DNA from: an uncultured Clostridia bacterium
GTDB taxonomy: Bacteria > Bacillota > Clostridia > UMGS1810
Reading direction: 5' to 3'
Assembly: GCA_934500875.1 (NCBI GenBank)
Contig: CAKSTL010000002.1
Span: 1 to 64,000, forward strand
DNA length: 64,000 nucleotides
Each line of letters begins with the position of its first letter. Within the stretch, counting starts at the first letter, position 1. A program made the translations under genes and the position numbers. The notes beneath the pieces were generated by a model. The model saw only the letters and a list, made by a program, of their open reading frames with translations, ran no database searches and was not told the DNA's origin. Positions 17,688-26,707 of this stretch are shown one piece after another.

Positions 17688-19967
17688 ATGAAAAAATACA
17701 GTTTGTTTTCGCACCATACAATACCGTCTGCGTGGCTTATATCGTACATTGTCGTGTCTTTGATAACGGTGCTTTTTAACTTTATCGCATACATAAAAAT
17801 TGACGGAAACGTATCGGAGCAGAACGAAAGATACGTTGGCGAAATGCTTGAAAACCGCAAAACGGATATCGACAATTTTACAAACCTTGTCAGCAACGTG
17901 GCGATTGAAATATCGCAAAGACAGACTGTAAGAAAGCTTGCGTTTACAAAAGACGAGCTGAAAGACGAAAATTTTATGATGGTGCACGGCGTTTTGAACG
18001 ACCTTGAAATATACAAAAAACTTGAAAATGAGTTTGACGGCATTTATATTTATTTTTACAATACCGACTACTGCGTAAGTATAACAAGCGCAAATACGGC
18101 GGATGTGTTTTATGACGTAAACATAAAAGAATACGGCATTTCAAAGGCGGAATGGCTTAAGCTTATGCAGGATAAGCAGAGCGGAAAATATGCCGTTTTG
18201 TCAAACGGCGCAAAAGAAACGATTACATATTTTTATTCGGTTTATTCTGTTGAAAGATTTGTTCCGTTTGCAACAATAGCAATCGAGGCTGATGCCAAAA
18301 AGCTTTTGAATTCGTCGTCAAACCCTTCGTACAACGGCAATTTTTATATCTGCACCGAGGATAACACCCTTATCGGTGACGATATCAAAAAAACCGAAGC
18401 CGCAAAAAAGATTGCGGATGAGTTTGGAATTTATGAGGGAGTAAGAAATTTAAAGGGCAATATGACAATGATTTGCACCGATTCTGCGTCAAACAGCTGG
18501 AAATATTTTTATCTTGTGGACAACGGCATTTTCAGAAAGCTTATACGCAGCGCACGGGCTGATATTGCGTTTTTTAACCTTGTGGGAATAGTTATTATGC
18601 TTCTTGTCGCAAAGCTTTTGGTAAAGTTCAACTACAATCCGATAAGAAAAATCATAGACGCTATCGGCGTAAGCCACAACGCAAAGGTATCGGAATATCA
18701 GGAAATAGAGAAAAAAATAATGTCTGTAATGCGTGAAAACAGCGAGGTAAACCACAGAATTGAAAGCCTTGACAGCGATTTTGTAAGAGAGGCGCTTCTT
18801 ACACGGCTTCTTACCGAAAACCCGACGGAAGCGGAAAAAAAGAAAATTTTTGAAACGCTTAAAAACGTGGGAATTGTTTTTCCGTACAATAAATTTGCGG
18901 TTTTGCTTATTTATATCGACATAAACCTCGATATGTTTTTTGACGCAAGCACCGACGCAGAGGAGGATTACCGCCTTGCGAGAGTTGCGCTTATAAACAT
19001 TTTAAACGAGGTGTTTTTCGGCGAGTGTAAAATAAATTACTGCAATTTAAACGGTTCGTTTTGCTGTATTGCCAATTTAAAGGACGACCAGGCGACGGAC
19101 GATATTGTAAAAAAACTCGGCTGGGTAAAAAGTGTGGTGCTTGAGAATTTTAACATTGATTTTACCGTAGGTATGAGCAATATATACCCTGATGCAAATG
19201 ATTTGGGAATTTGCTTTGCCGAGGCTTCGGGTTGTATGAAGGAGAGGCTTTATACAAGGGAGAGCATAATTTTATACAGCGATTTGGAGAAGAAAAACCA
19301 CACCGAATATTGTATTCCCGATATTAAAGAGGGTCAGATTTTAGAGTATTTGCGAAACGGAAATTCAAAGGCTGCAACCGACGCCGCAATGGCCTTGCTG
19401 GGTGAAAAAATCATAGGCAAAACAGGCTCTTTTTATTCAACAAAGTCAATTTTATACAATCTTATGATTATCGTAAACAGGGCTTTCGGGCAGATTGGCA
19501 GCGATATGAACGAAAAAATCGCAAAAATTCTGGAGCAGATTGACAAAATCGAAAATGAATCGGACGTTGAAAGTCTTAAGCAAAACATATATTCCGTAAT
19601 GGAGTACGGCTGCGCAATGAGCGGAAAGGAAATAAAAAACAGAATTGACGTTCTTATGAAGGACGCAAAAGAGTATGTGGACAAAAATTATGCGGATATA
19701 AATCTTTCGGTTACGGCGGTTGCGCAGAGCATTGACGTAAGCCTGCAGTATCTTTCCACAAATTTTAAGAAAAATTACAGAGTAGGTCTGGCAGAATACA
19801 TAACGCTTGTGCGCATTGACCACGCAAAAGAGCTTCTGACCGAAACAAATCTTTCAATATCGGACATTGCCGAGAAGGTTGGATATGTAAACAGCCGAAG
19901 TTTTTTCAGAAGCTTTATGCGTATTGCCGGAACATCTCCGAAAGGCTACAGAAATTCGGAAACGTAA
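17688..19967 (+). CDS. Membrane-spanning AraC-family transcriptional regulator
   Basis: This protein of about 759 residues has one membrane helix near 16-38 (SYIVVSLITVLFNFIAYI), an extracytoplasmic sensor-like region to about 290, and a second helix near 292-313. A long cytoplasmic part ends in a two-helix-turn-helix AraC domain (about 655-755, ending SFFRSFMRIAGTSPKGYR). Sensing outside and DNA binding inside are therefore on one chain. ATG 17688 fits GAAAGGG at 17673-17679; the upstream in-frame TTG-type extension has no ribosome-binding site. Its place between the lyase operon and the esterase gene suggests that it controls both in response to a polysaccharide breakdown product (inference). 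Confidence 0.82.
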   Translation: MKKYSLFSHHTIPSAWLISYIVVSLITVLFNFIAYIKIDGNVSEQNERYVGEMLENRKTDIDNFTNLVSNVAIEISQRQTVRKLAFTKDELKDENFMMVHGVLNDLEIYKKLENEFDGIYIYFYNTDYCVSITSANTADVFYDVNIKEYGISKAEWLKLMQDKQSGKYAVLSNGAKETITYFYSVYSVERFVPFATIAIEADAKKLLNSSSNPSYNGNFYICTEDNTLIGDDIKKTEAAKKIADEFGIYEGVRNLKGNMTMICTDSASNSWKYFYLVDNGIFRKLIRSARADIAFFNLVGIVIMLLVAKLLVKFNYNPIRKIIDAIGVSHNAKVSEYQEIEKKIMSVMRENSEVNHRIESLDSDFVREALLTRLLTENPTEAEKKKIFETLKNVGIVFPYNKFAVLLIYIDINLDMFFDASTDAEEDYRLARVALINILNEVFFGECKINYCNLNGSFCCIANLKDDQATDDIVKKLGWVKSVVLENFNIDFTVGMSNIYPDANDLGICFAEASGCMKERLYTRESIILYSDLEKKNHTEYCIPDIKEGQILEYLRNGNSKAATDAAMALLGEKIIGKTGSFYSTKSILYNLMIIVNRAFGQIGSDMNEKIAKILEQIDKIENESDVESLKQNIYSVMEYGCAMSGKEIKNRIDVLMKDAKEYVDKNYADINLSVTAVAQSIDVSLQYLSTNFKKNYRVGLAEYITLVRIDHAKELLTETNLSISDIAEKVGYVNSRSFFRSFMRIAGTSPKGYRNSET

Positions 19968-20015
19968 AACTTATGGCGCCAAAAACGCCGTACGGGTATT
20001 TTTTGGGAGGAAAAT

Positions 20016-22109
20016 ATGAAAAAATTTATAATTGCGCTTTTTGTGCAGTGTGCAATTGTTTTTTGCATTTTTAATGCGTTTGCCGCAGAGAGTGCGGTAT
20101 ATACAAATAATTTTGATACAGCAGACACGGGCAGCGGCATATTTTTTAAAAACGACAACTGTTATGAAACGGATTTTGCCTCAGCCGTTGCCGGTAAGGC
20201 GAAAGAGGATAAGTCGCTTGCGTTTTCAAGAAAGACGGATTCTTCGTCAAACGGAATATATACTCTTGTATATTCGCCGGTTAATTTAAAGTACATTAAG
20301 TATGAGCTTAATTTTATGCCTAATTCCGATTCGGTAACGGGGGCGGGCTTTAAAACAGGCTCGGATAAATGGATTTCGCCCGTTCTTTACTGCACCGACC
20401 AAGGCACGGGCGGACATTACGTGCTTGAAAGAAACAGATGGAACAAGATAGTTTTTGTTATAACCCTCGGCAGTACGACGGTTGACGAAACCTCAAAGGA
20501 GGTTTTGTGCAGTGCAGACCTGTTTGTCAACGGAGAAAGAATTTTTAAAGGCGCAGAATATACGCTGTTTAAAGATCTTCCGAATAAAAAGTCCGTTCCG
20601 CTTAGATTTTTTATAAACGGCGCTCCGAAGGGTGAGGGCGACACCGCACTTGCAAATCTTACGGCATACATAGACGACGTTGATGTAAGAAGATATGACG
20701 CATACCCTTCAATAAACGCTGTGCCGTATATCGTAACGGACGAAAATGCCGAAATCAAAGGCGGCGAATGTGTGCTGTATTCCGATGGCGTTACGGCAAA
20801 TTCTCTTACCTTATCCGACGGCGCTTTTGTTACCGTTTACAGTGATGAAAGCTTTAAAACCGTGCTTTCAAACGACAGCGCCCTTTGCGGCGGTAATGTT
20901 ATTGTTGTCGAGGACGCATATAAGCAGATAAAATATTACACCGTACGGCTTGCGGAGGTTAACAGCCCTGAAATTGAAATTCTGCACGAAAGAGCGTATG
21001 CGAGCGCAAACCTTAAGGACGCCGTTATGGTGCTTGCAGGGTATCTTTCGGACGGCGCACTCGGCTCGGCACAAATGACAAATGTGCAGGGAAAGGCATA
21101 TCTTGAGCTTGACGGAGAATTTTCGTCCGCAAAAGTGTTTTTGTTAAAATCCTTGGAAAGCCTTGAGCCGATTGCGGCAAGGGAGAAAAAACTTAAGCCT
21201 ATGGCAGCCTGCTGGGGCGACAGCCTTACCGAGGGCGACGGCAGCAGCGATTTCAGAAAAGGCGGAACACGCTCTTACCCCGGTGTGCTTAAAACGCTTA
21301 CCGGATACGACGTGCGCAATATGGGCACGGCAGGCGAGAGTGCAATTACAATAGCCGCACGGCAGGGCGGATTAAATATTCTTACCGAAAAAGAGTTTAC
21401 AATTCCGAAAGACTGCGAAACGGCAGCCGAAATAGAATTTAAAGCATATAACGACGACCAAAGCTATGCGGGCACTGTTGTGCCGAAAAGCCAAAAGGAC
21501 TGGAATCCGTGCGTTATAAACGGCGTGGAGGGCACTCTTACCACAAAGGTTGTCAAAAACGAAAAAAATCAGAGTATTCTTAAGTGGGCAAAGTTTAAAA
21601 GAAGCGAGCCGGGAGATGAGGTAACCGTTCCCAAAGGCACAAAGATTTTTCTGCCGTACAATTCTTATGTTTTGCAGAACGCCGATATAAACATAATATT
21701 TACAGGCACAAACGGCGTCTGGAACGCTTCGGGCACTTCGGGCGAGGCTTATGCGGACGACCTTGTAATTTTAATTAAAAAAATGCTTGCAAAAACGAAA
21801 AATCCCGATAAATATATAATTATAGGCTTAACGACACGGACGAAAGAGGATTGGAAAAATACCGACGCAAAGCTTAAAGAGGCATTCGGCGAGCATCTGA
21901 TTCTTCCCAGAGAGCGCCTTGCAACCGAAGAGGTTCTTACCGACAACGGCATTACCCCGACAGGGCAGGACAAAAAGGATATTGCCGTGGGAAGGGTGCC
22001 GACTTCTTTGAGAAAAGCCTCAAACGACGTTCATTTTAACGATACGGGATATTATGAAATAGCAAAGCTCGTTTATGAAAAAATGCAGTATCTTGGATAT
22101 TGCGAATAA
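20016..22109 (+). CDS. Secreted SGNH/GDSL esterase with LamG-like N-terminus
   Basis: This 697-residue protein starts with a signal peptide (cut near AFAAES). It has a LamG-like sandwich (about 25-235), a short beta-rich linker containing a module shared with neighbours (AKVFLLKSLESLEPI), and an SGNH hydrolase domain from about 395 to the end. Block I is WGDSLTEGDG with the nucleophile Ser near 402. The C-terminal DVHFNDTGY supplies the catalytic Asp/His pair. Family members remove acetyl or other acyl groups from glycans, rhamnogalacturonan acetylesterase being one. A long insertion sits between blocks I and III. In this locus it probably deacetylates the target polysaccharide before or after the lyase acts. 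Confidence 0.78.
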   Translation: MKKFIIALFVQCAIVFCIFNAFAAESAVYTNNFDTADTGSGIFFKNDNCYETDFASAVAGKAKEDKSLAFSRKTDSSSNGIYTLVYSPVNLKYIKYELNFMPNSDSVTGAGFKTGSDKWISPVLYCTDQGTGGHYVLERNRWNKIVFVITLGSTTVDETSKEVLCSADLFVNGERIFKGAEYTLFKDLPNKKSVPLRFFINGAPKGEGDTALANLTAYIDDVDVRRYDAYPSINAVPYIVTDENAEIKGGECVLYSDGVTANSLTLSDGAFVTVYSDESFKTVLSNDSALCGGNVIVVEDAYKQIKYYTVRLAEVNSPEIEILHERAYASANLKDAVMVLAGYLSDGALGSAQMTNVQGKAYLELDGEFSSAKVFLLKSLESLEPIAAREKKLKPMAACWGDSLTEGDGSSDFRKGGTRSYPGVLKTLTGYDVRNMGTAGESAITIAARQGGLNILTEKEFTIPKDCETAAEIEFKAYNDDQSYAGTVVPKSQKDWNPCVINGVEGTLTTKVVKNEKNQSILKWAKFKRSEPGDEVTVPKGTKIFLPYNSYVLQNADINIIFTGTNGVWNASGTSGEAYADDLVILIKKMLAKTKNPDKYIIIGLTTRTKEDWKNTDAKLKEAFGEHLILPRERLATEEVLTDNGITPTGQDKKDIAVGRVPTSLRKASNDVHFNDTGYYEIAKLVYEKMQYLGYCE

Positions 22110-22122
22110 ATAACTGCCAAAC

Positions 22123-22163
22123 AAAAACGGATGGAGAAACATATTTTCTCCGTCCGTTTTTTG
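22123..22163 (+). terminator. Rho-independent terminator after esterase gene
   Basis: AAAAACGGATGGAGAAA (22123-22139) pairs along its whole length with TTTCTCCGTCCGTTTTT (22145-22161), with one G-U pair, and runs into a T-tract. It separates the polysaccharide locus from the mgl operon. Confidence 0.88.
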
Positions 22164-22260
22164 TGCAAAACATTAAAAATTTACAAAAAATTTTCAAAAC
22201 ACATTAATTTTTTATACATTTTGAATAATAAAATCTATTTCAATTTAAGGATTTTACAAT

Positions 22261-22303
22261 TATAATAAGCCTGTAAACAAAAATAAAGCATTTACAGGGA
22301 GGA
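22261..22303 (+). promoter_or_regulatory. -10 box, inverted repeat and ribosome-binding site before mglB
   Basis: TATAAT at 22261-22266 has no good -35 17 bp upstream (TTTCAA). It is followed by a perfect inverted repeat CTGTAAA (22271-22277) and TTTACAG (22291-22297). The repeat's right arm abuts GGAGGA at 22298. Its position just after the likely +1 fits an operator or a leader hairpin next to the ribosome-binding site. A weak -35 with a downstream palindrome suggests regulated transcription. Confidence 0.45.
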
Positions 22304-22310
22304 TAAAAAA

Positions 22311-23375
22311 ATGAAAAAATTATTGTCGGTCATCCTGGCACTTACACTTGTTTTAAGTTTGGCTGCGTGCGGCTCAGACTCGGGCAGCGGCGGAGAGGGC
22401 GAGGTATCGGTGTTCTACTACACCTACAGCGACACCTACATTTCAAGTGTGCGCTCGGCAATGGACAAGCTTCTTTCAAACGCAGGCTTAAAGTATCAGA
22501 ATTACGACGCAAACGGCAACCAGACAACCCAGACCGAGCAGGTTACGACGGCGATTGCAAAAGGCTCAAAGCTTCTTGTGGTAAACGTTGTTGACACGGG
22601 TTCAAACGACGCTGCGCAAAACATTATAAACCTTGCAAAAGAAAGAGATATTCCCGTAATTTTCTTTAACCGCTCGGTTGAAGAATCGGTTGTATCAAGT
22701 TATGACAAATGCGTTTTTGTAGGAACCGATTACGAAATGGCAGGTCATATGCAGGGCGAAATGATAGGAAAATATCTTGTCGAAAATTATGACGCAGTTG
22801 ATTTAAACGGCGACGGAAAAATAAGCTACGTTATGTTTAAGGGTCAGGAAGGAAATATGGAGGCTATTGCCCGCACAAAGTATGGCGTTGAGGACGCAAA
22901 CAAGGTTTTAAAAGAGGCAGGCAAGCCCGCTATAGAATTTTATGATTCTTCAAACAGCAACAAATATCTGGTTGACCAGAACGGTCAGTGGTCGTCGGCG
23001 GCTGCCACGGATTATATGAGCACAATTTTGGCTCAGTACAGCGAGGCAAACAAAAATATGGTAGAGCTTGTTATTGCAAACAATGACGAAATGGCTCTGG
23101 GTGCGGTTTCGGGCTTGCAGGCGGCAGGCTACAACAATCAGAGCGGCAAGACAATTCCCGTATTCGGAGTTGACGCAACCGACGCAGCAAAAGAGGCTAT
23201 TGCAAGCGGAAATATGATAGGTACAATCAAGCAGGACGCAGACGGTATGGCAAATGCGATTACAACAATCGCAAAGAATTTCTTTGACGGAAAAGACGCT
23301 TTTGAAGGTCTTAACCAAGACGACGTTGTGGGAAGCTGGAGAGTTAACATTCCCTACGCTGTCTATACAAAATAA
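22311..23375 (+). CDS. mglB: Galactose/glucose-type ABC transporter substrate-binding lipoprotein
   Basis: This 354-residue lipoprotein has a signal with lipobox LAAC (Cys20) and a GSDSGSGG linker. A periplasmic-binding-protein fold of the galactose-binding group follows. The loop DLNGDGKISYV (about 164-174) is the EF-hand-like calcium site characteristic of MglB. IANNDEMALGAVSGLQAAGY and VFGVDATDAA are strong family segments. The next genes encode the matching ATPase and permease. Ligands of the family are galactose, glucose or methyl-galactoside; which one applies here cannot be read. A stem-loop after the gene may keep its mRNA level above that of mglA and mglC. Confidence 0.9.
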   Translation: MKKLLSVILALTLVLSLAACGSDSGSGGEGEVSVFYYTYSDTYISSVRSAMDKLLSNAGLKYQNYDANGNQTTQTEQVTTAIAKGSKLLVVNVVDTGSNDAAQNIINLAKERDIPVIFFNRSVEESVVSSYDKCVFVGTDYEMAGHMQGEMIGKYLVENYDAVDLNGDGKISYVMFKGQEGNMEAIARTKYGVEDANKVLKEAGKPAIEFYDSSNSNKYLVDQNGQWSSAAATDYMSTILAQYSEANKNMVELVIANNDEMALGAVSGLQAAGYNNQSGKTIPVFGVDATDAAKEAIASGNMIGTIKQDADGMANAITTIAKNFFDGKDAFEGLNQDDVVGSWRVNIPYAVYTK

Positions 23376-23462
23376 GTTTTTTAAAAATGCCTTAAAAAGG
23401 CGGCATACCCCTTCGCCGCCGAAAAGGCAATCGGTAAGATTTTACTTCCGGTGCCTTAACTT

Positions 23463-23501
23463 CGGAAAAATCAAACGCAGCTTTGCCGTTTGGTTTTTCC
23501 G
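23463..23501 (+). other. Intercistronic stem-loop between mglB and mglA
   Basis: CGGAAAAATCAAACG (23463-23477) pairs with CGTTTGGTTTTTCCG (23487-23501): 15 positions with one wobble, loop of 9. No U-run follows, so it is not a standard terminator. Such stems behind binding-protein genes commonly protect the upstream mRNA from 3' decay, giving more binding protein than transporter. Confidence 0.6.
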
Positions 23502-23555
23502 TCCCAAAGGCATACGGAAGGGTATCTTAAGCATATGCGCAAAGGAGTGGCTGTT

Positions 23556-25100
23556 ATGAACGGTAACGAAAAAATTACAGACAGCGTCAAAGCTGCCGGA
23601 GAGAATATGTGCCTTCTTAAGATGGAGGATATTGAAAAAAACTTTCCCGGCGTAAAGGCGCTCGATAAAGTCAGCCTCAGCGTAAAGAGAGGAACGGTAC
23701 ACGCACTTATGGGCGAAAACGGTGCCGGAAAATCCACTCTTATGAAGTGTTTGTTCGGAGTTTATAAAAAAGACTCGGGAAAAATATACCTCGAAGGCAA
23801 AGAGGTTGATTTTAAAAATTCAAAGGAAGCCTTGGAAAACGGTGTGGCAATGGTGCACCAGGAGCTTAATCAGGCTCTTAAAAGAAATGTAATGGACAAT
23901 ATGTGGCTGGGAAGATTTCCTACCGTTGCAAAGGGTATTCCCATCACAAGCGAAAGAAAGATGTATAACGAAACAAAAAAGATTTTTAACTCTCTCGGAT
24001 TGAATGTAAACCCTAAAACCGTGATGGGCAAAATGCCGGTTTCGCAGCGCCAGATGGTTGAAATCGCAAAGGCGGTTTCATACAATGCAAAGGTAATCGT
24101 CTTTGACGAGCCGACGTCATCTCTTACCGAAAAAGAGGTGGAGCATTTGTTTAGAATTATTAATATGCTGCGTGAAAAAGGGTGTGCAATAATATATATT
24201 TCGCATAAAATGGCAGAAATTTTGAAAATCAGCGACGAAGTTACAATTATGCGTGACGGAAAATATATTACCACAAGGGACGCAAAAACTCTTACGACGG
24301 ACGAAATAATAAAGCTTATGGTAGGCCGTGAGCTGACTAATATATATCCGCCCAAGAAAAACAAGGCGGGTGATGTTCTTTTGGAGGTTGAAAACCTTTC
24401 GGCAATGTATTCAAAGCTTAAAGACGTTTCGTTCACCGCACGAAAAGGAGAAATAATAGGCGTTGCGGGGCTTGACGGCTCGGGAAGAACAGAGCTTTTG
24501 GAAAATATATTCGGAAACGCAACACGAAAGAGCGGTACAATAAAGCTTGACGGAAGGGTTATTAAAAACAGAAATCCGAAAGAGTCAATAAAAAACGGTT
24601 TTGCGCTTCTTACTGAAGAGCGCCGTGCAACGGGTATTTTCGGAATATTGAATATCAGGGACAATGCAACCATATCAAGCCTTGACAAGTGCAGAAACGG
24701 AATATTGCTTTCAAAATCAAAGCTTAGCAAAAACACCGACTGGTGCATAAAATCAATGAGTATAAAAACGCCAAGTCAGGATACAAAAATAAGAACGCTT
24801 TCGGGCGGAAATCAGCAAAAGGTTATTCTGGGACGGTGGCTTCTTACCGACCCGACGGTGCTGCTTTTGGACGAGCCGACAAGAGGAATTGACGTCGGGG
24901 CGAAATACGAAATATATCAGCTTATAATAAATCTTGCCGAAAAGGGCAAAACGGTTATAATGGTATCTTCCGAAATGCCCGAGCTTCTGGGTGTGTGCGA
25001 CCGCATACTTGTAATGTCGGGCGGACGCCTTGCAGGCGATACGGACGCAAAGACGGCAACGCAGGAAGAAATTATGACTCTTGCCGCAAAGTATGTATAA
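23556..25100 (+). CDS. mglA: Sugar ABC transporter ATP-binding protein, MglA type
   Basis: This 514-residue protein has two fused ABC cassettes, as in MglA/RbsA. The first has Walker A GENGAGKST and Walker B VIVFDEPTSSL. The second has a degenerate P-loop GLDGSGRTE and signature LSGGNQQK followed by LLLDEPTRGID. One strong and one altered nucleotide site is normal for the family. ATG 23556 with AAAGGAG eight bases upstream is the best start, and the longer in-frame extension overlaps the stem-loop. It powers uptake of the MglB ligand through MglC. Confidence 0.93.
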   Translation: MNGNEKITDSVKAAGENMCLLKMEDIEKNFPGVKALDKVSLSVKRGTVHALMGENGAGKSTLMKCLFGVYKKDSGKIYLEGKEVDFKNSKEALENGVAMVHQELNQALKRNVMDNMWLGRFPTVAKGIPITSERKMYNETKKIFNSLGLNVNPKTVMGKMPVSQRQMVEIAKAVSYNAKVIVFDEPTSSLTEKEVEHLFRIINMLREKGCAIIYISHKMAEILKISDEVTIMRDGKYITTRDAKTLTTDEIIKLMVGRELTNIYPPKKNKAGDVLLEVENLSAMYSKLKDVSFTARKGEIIGVAGLDGSGRTELLENIFGNATRKSGTIKLDGRVIKNRNPKESIKNGFALLTEERRATGIFGILNIRDNATISSLDKCRNGILLSKSKLSKNTDWCIKSMSIKTPSQDTKIRTLSGGNQQKVILGRWLLTDPTVLLLDEPTRGIDVGAKYEIYQLIINLAEKGKTVIMVSSEMPELLGVCDRILVMSGGRLAGDTDAKTATQEEIMTLAAKYV

Positions 25101-25131
25101 TGAAAGGGTATTTTAAAAGGAGGGACAAAAA

Positions 25132-26211
25132 ATGACGGAGGCAGTAAAGAAAAACCGTTTTTCAAGATGGATTGATGATTTTAAAGAAAAAAGTGCGGCG
25201 GACAAAAAAAGGCTCATATCCGATATGCTTTTTAACAATGCAATGTATATCATAATCGTTATTGCAATTATTTATATAGCAATCCGTGTTCCGGCATTTG
25301 TTTCAAAATCATCGGTTATAAATATTATTTCGCTCACGGCCGCAAAGCTTCCCATAGCGCTCGGTATCGGCGGTGCGATTGTTCTTACCGGCACCGATAT
25401 TTCAGCCGGCAGGTGTGTGGGTCTTACCGCCTGTATAGCGGCGTCGCTTTTGCAGATGAGCGGATATGCAAACAAAATTTTTCCGTCAATCGGCGTTATG
25501 CCGCTGTGGGTGGTTTTGCTTGCGGTTATAGCAGTCGGTGCGGCAATAGGGTTTGTAAACGGATTTTTTGTTGCAAAATTTAAGCTTCATCCGTTTATCG
25601 TAACGCTTTCGACGCAGCTTATTGTATTCGGTCTTGTGCTTATGTATCTTATGATAGGCGGCAACAACGGTCAGACGCTTTCGGGTCTTGATGCGTCGTA
25701 TACCGAATTTGTAAGAGGAACGCTGTTTAAGGCGGGCAACGTTGCGGTTCCCAAATACGTTCTTTATTCTGCCATTCTTACCGCAGTTATGTGGGTAATA
25801 TGGAATAAAACAAAATTCGGAAAAAATATGTTTGCGGTAGGCTCAAACGAGGAGGCGGCAAACGTTTCGGGCGTAAATGTGTTCGGCACAATTGTTACGG
25901 TGTTCGTTCTTGCCGGAATAATGTATGGCATTACAGGTTTTATAGAGGGCGCACGTATTGCGTCGTGCTCTGCAAATACCGGTCTTAACTACGAATCCGA
26001 CGCAATAGCGGCGTGCGTAATCGGCGGTGTATCGTTTGTCGGCGGCACGGGCAAAATAAGCGGAATTGTAATCGGCGTACTGCTTTTGCAGATTATCTTT
26101 GTCGGTCTCAACTTTCTTTCGGTAGACGCAAATATGCTCTACGTTATAAAAGGTCTTATCATACTTGTTGCGTGCGCAATCGATATGAGAAAGTATCTTG
26201 CAAGAAAATAA
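25132..26211 (+). CDS. mglC: Sugar ABC transporter permease, MglC type
   Basis: This 359-residue integral membrane protein has about ten helices and belongs to the BPD_transp_2 family. Supporting segments are LPIALGIGGAIVLTGTDISAGRCVGL, FVNGFFVAKFKLHPFIVTL and CVIGGVSFVGGTGKISGI, all typical of MglC. A longer than usual cytoplasmic N-terminus (about 40 residues, rich in Lys/Asp) precedes the first helix. AAAGGAGGG upstream sets the start, 31 bp after mglA. It forms the homodimeric channel with MglA. Confidence 0.92.
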   Translation: MTEAVKKNRFSRWIDDFKEKSAADKKRLISDMLFNNAMYIIIVIAIIYIAIRVPAFVSKSSVINIISLTAAKLPIALGIGGAIVLTGTDISAGRCVGLTACIAASLLQMSGYANKIFPSIGVMPLWVVLLAVIAVGAAIGFVNGFFVAKFKLHPFIVTLSTQLIVFGLVLMYLMIGGNNGQTLSGLDASYTEFVRGTLFKAGNVAVPKYVLYSAILTAVMWVIWNKTKFGKNMFAVGSNEEAANVSGVNVFGTIVTVFVLAGIMYGITGFIEGARIASCSANTGLNYESDAIAACVIGGVSFVGGTGKISGIVIGVLLLQIIFVGLNFLSVDANMLYVIKGLIILVACAIDMRKYLARK

Positions 26212-26232
26212 AAACGAAAGCGGTGAAGTTAT

Positions 26233-26604
26233 ATGAGAAACAATAATACGGAATTGACACCAAAAAAAGGTGAGTCAAACGGCGGTTTGTATTCAAAAAT
26301 AAATATCTCTGTAAACACTGCAAACAAAATGGTTTTGTCGCTCATTGCACTTCTTGTTGCTGCTTTTGTGTTTGTTACAAGCCACAACGGCTTTACCGTA
26401 AGCTTTGATACCGGCGGAGGCACATATGTTGCCCCGGCAAAGGCAATGTATGCCGATACGGTGTCGGCGCCCGTCCCCGAAAGGGAAGGATATGTTTTCA
26501 AAGGCTGGTATACCGACAGAGAATGCAGCAGCAAATGGGATATTGAAAACGATATTCTTACACGCAGCATAACCCTTTACGCAGGATGGGAAAAGGCAGA
26601 ATAA
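26233..26604 (+). CDS. Small membrane-anchored protein with InlB B-repeat
   Basis: This 123-residue protein has a charged cytoplasmic N-terminus (1-30), one membrane helix (about 33-52, MVLSLIALLVAAFVFVTS) and an external domain of about 70 residues. The domain contains FTVSFDTGGGTYV, EGYVFKGWYTDREC and ITLYAGW, which are the hallmarks of the Listeria-Bacteroides (InlB B / Flg_new) repeat. Only one repeat is present, whereas the family usually has many in large adhesins. It starts 21 bp after mglC and appears to be the fourth gene of that operon. It might assist MglB docking or sense ligand outside, but no such role is established. Confidence 0.75.
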   Translation: MRNNNTELTPKKGESNGGLYSKINISVNTANKMVLSLIALLVAAFVFVTSHNGFTVSFDTGGGTYVAPAKAMYADTVSAPVPEREGYVFKGWYTDRECSSKWDIENDILTRSITLYAGWEKAE

Positions 26605-26632
26605 TTTTAAAATACACAGATTGCAAAAATCA

Positions 26633-26661
26633 TTGATTTTCAGAATATATAATGATATACT
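26633..26661 (+). promoter_or_regulatory. Sigma-A promoter of three-component regulatory operon
   Basis: TTGATT (26633-26638) and TATACT (26656-26661) are 17 bp apart. The -10 box lies inside the left arm of the terminator hairpin at 26651-26687. A transcript starting near 26668 would therefore lack that arm and escape termination. Confidence 0.6.
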
Positions 26662-26695
26662 TGTGTTAGAATAATAAGTATATCATTATTTTTTT
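26651..26695 (+). terminator. Terminator of mgl operon overlapping downstream promoter
   Basis: A perfect 12-bp inverted repeat, AATGATATACTT (26651-26662) and AAGTATATCATT (26676-26687), is followed by ATTTTTTTT and then the GGAGG of the next gene. Transcripts from the mgl operon would form the hairpin and stop. It may also act as a dyad operator. Confidence 0.65.
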
Positions 26696-26707
26696 GGAGG
26701 AATTGCA

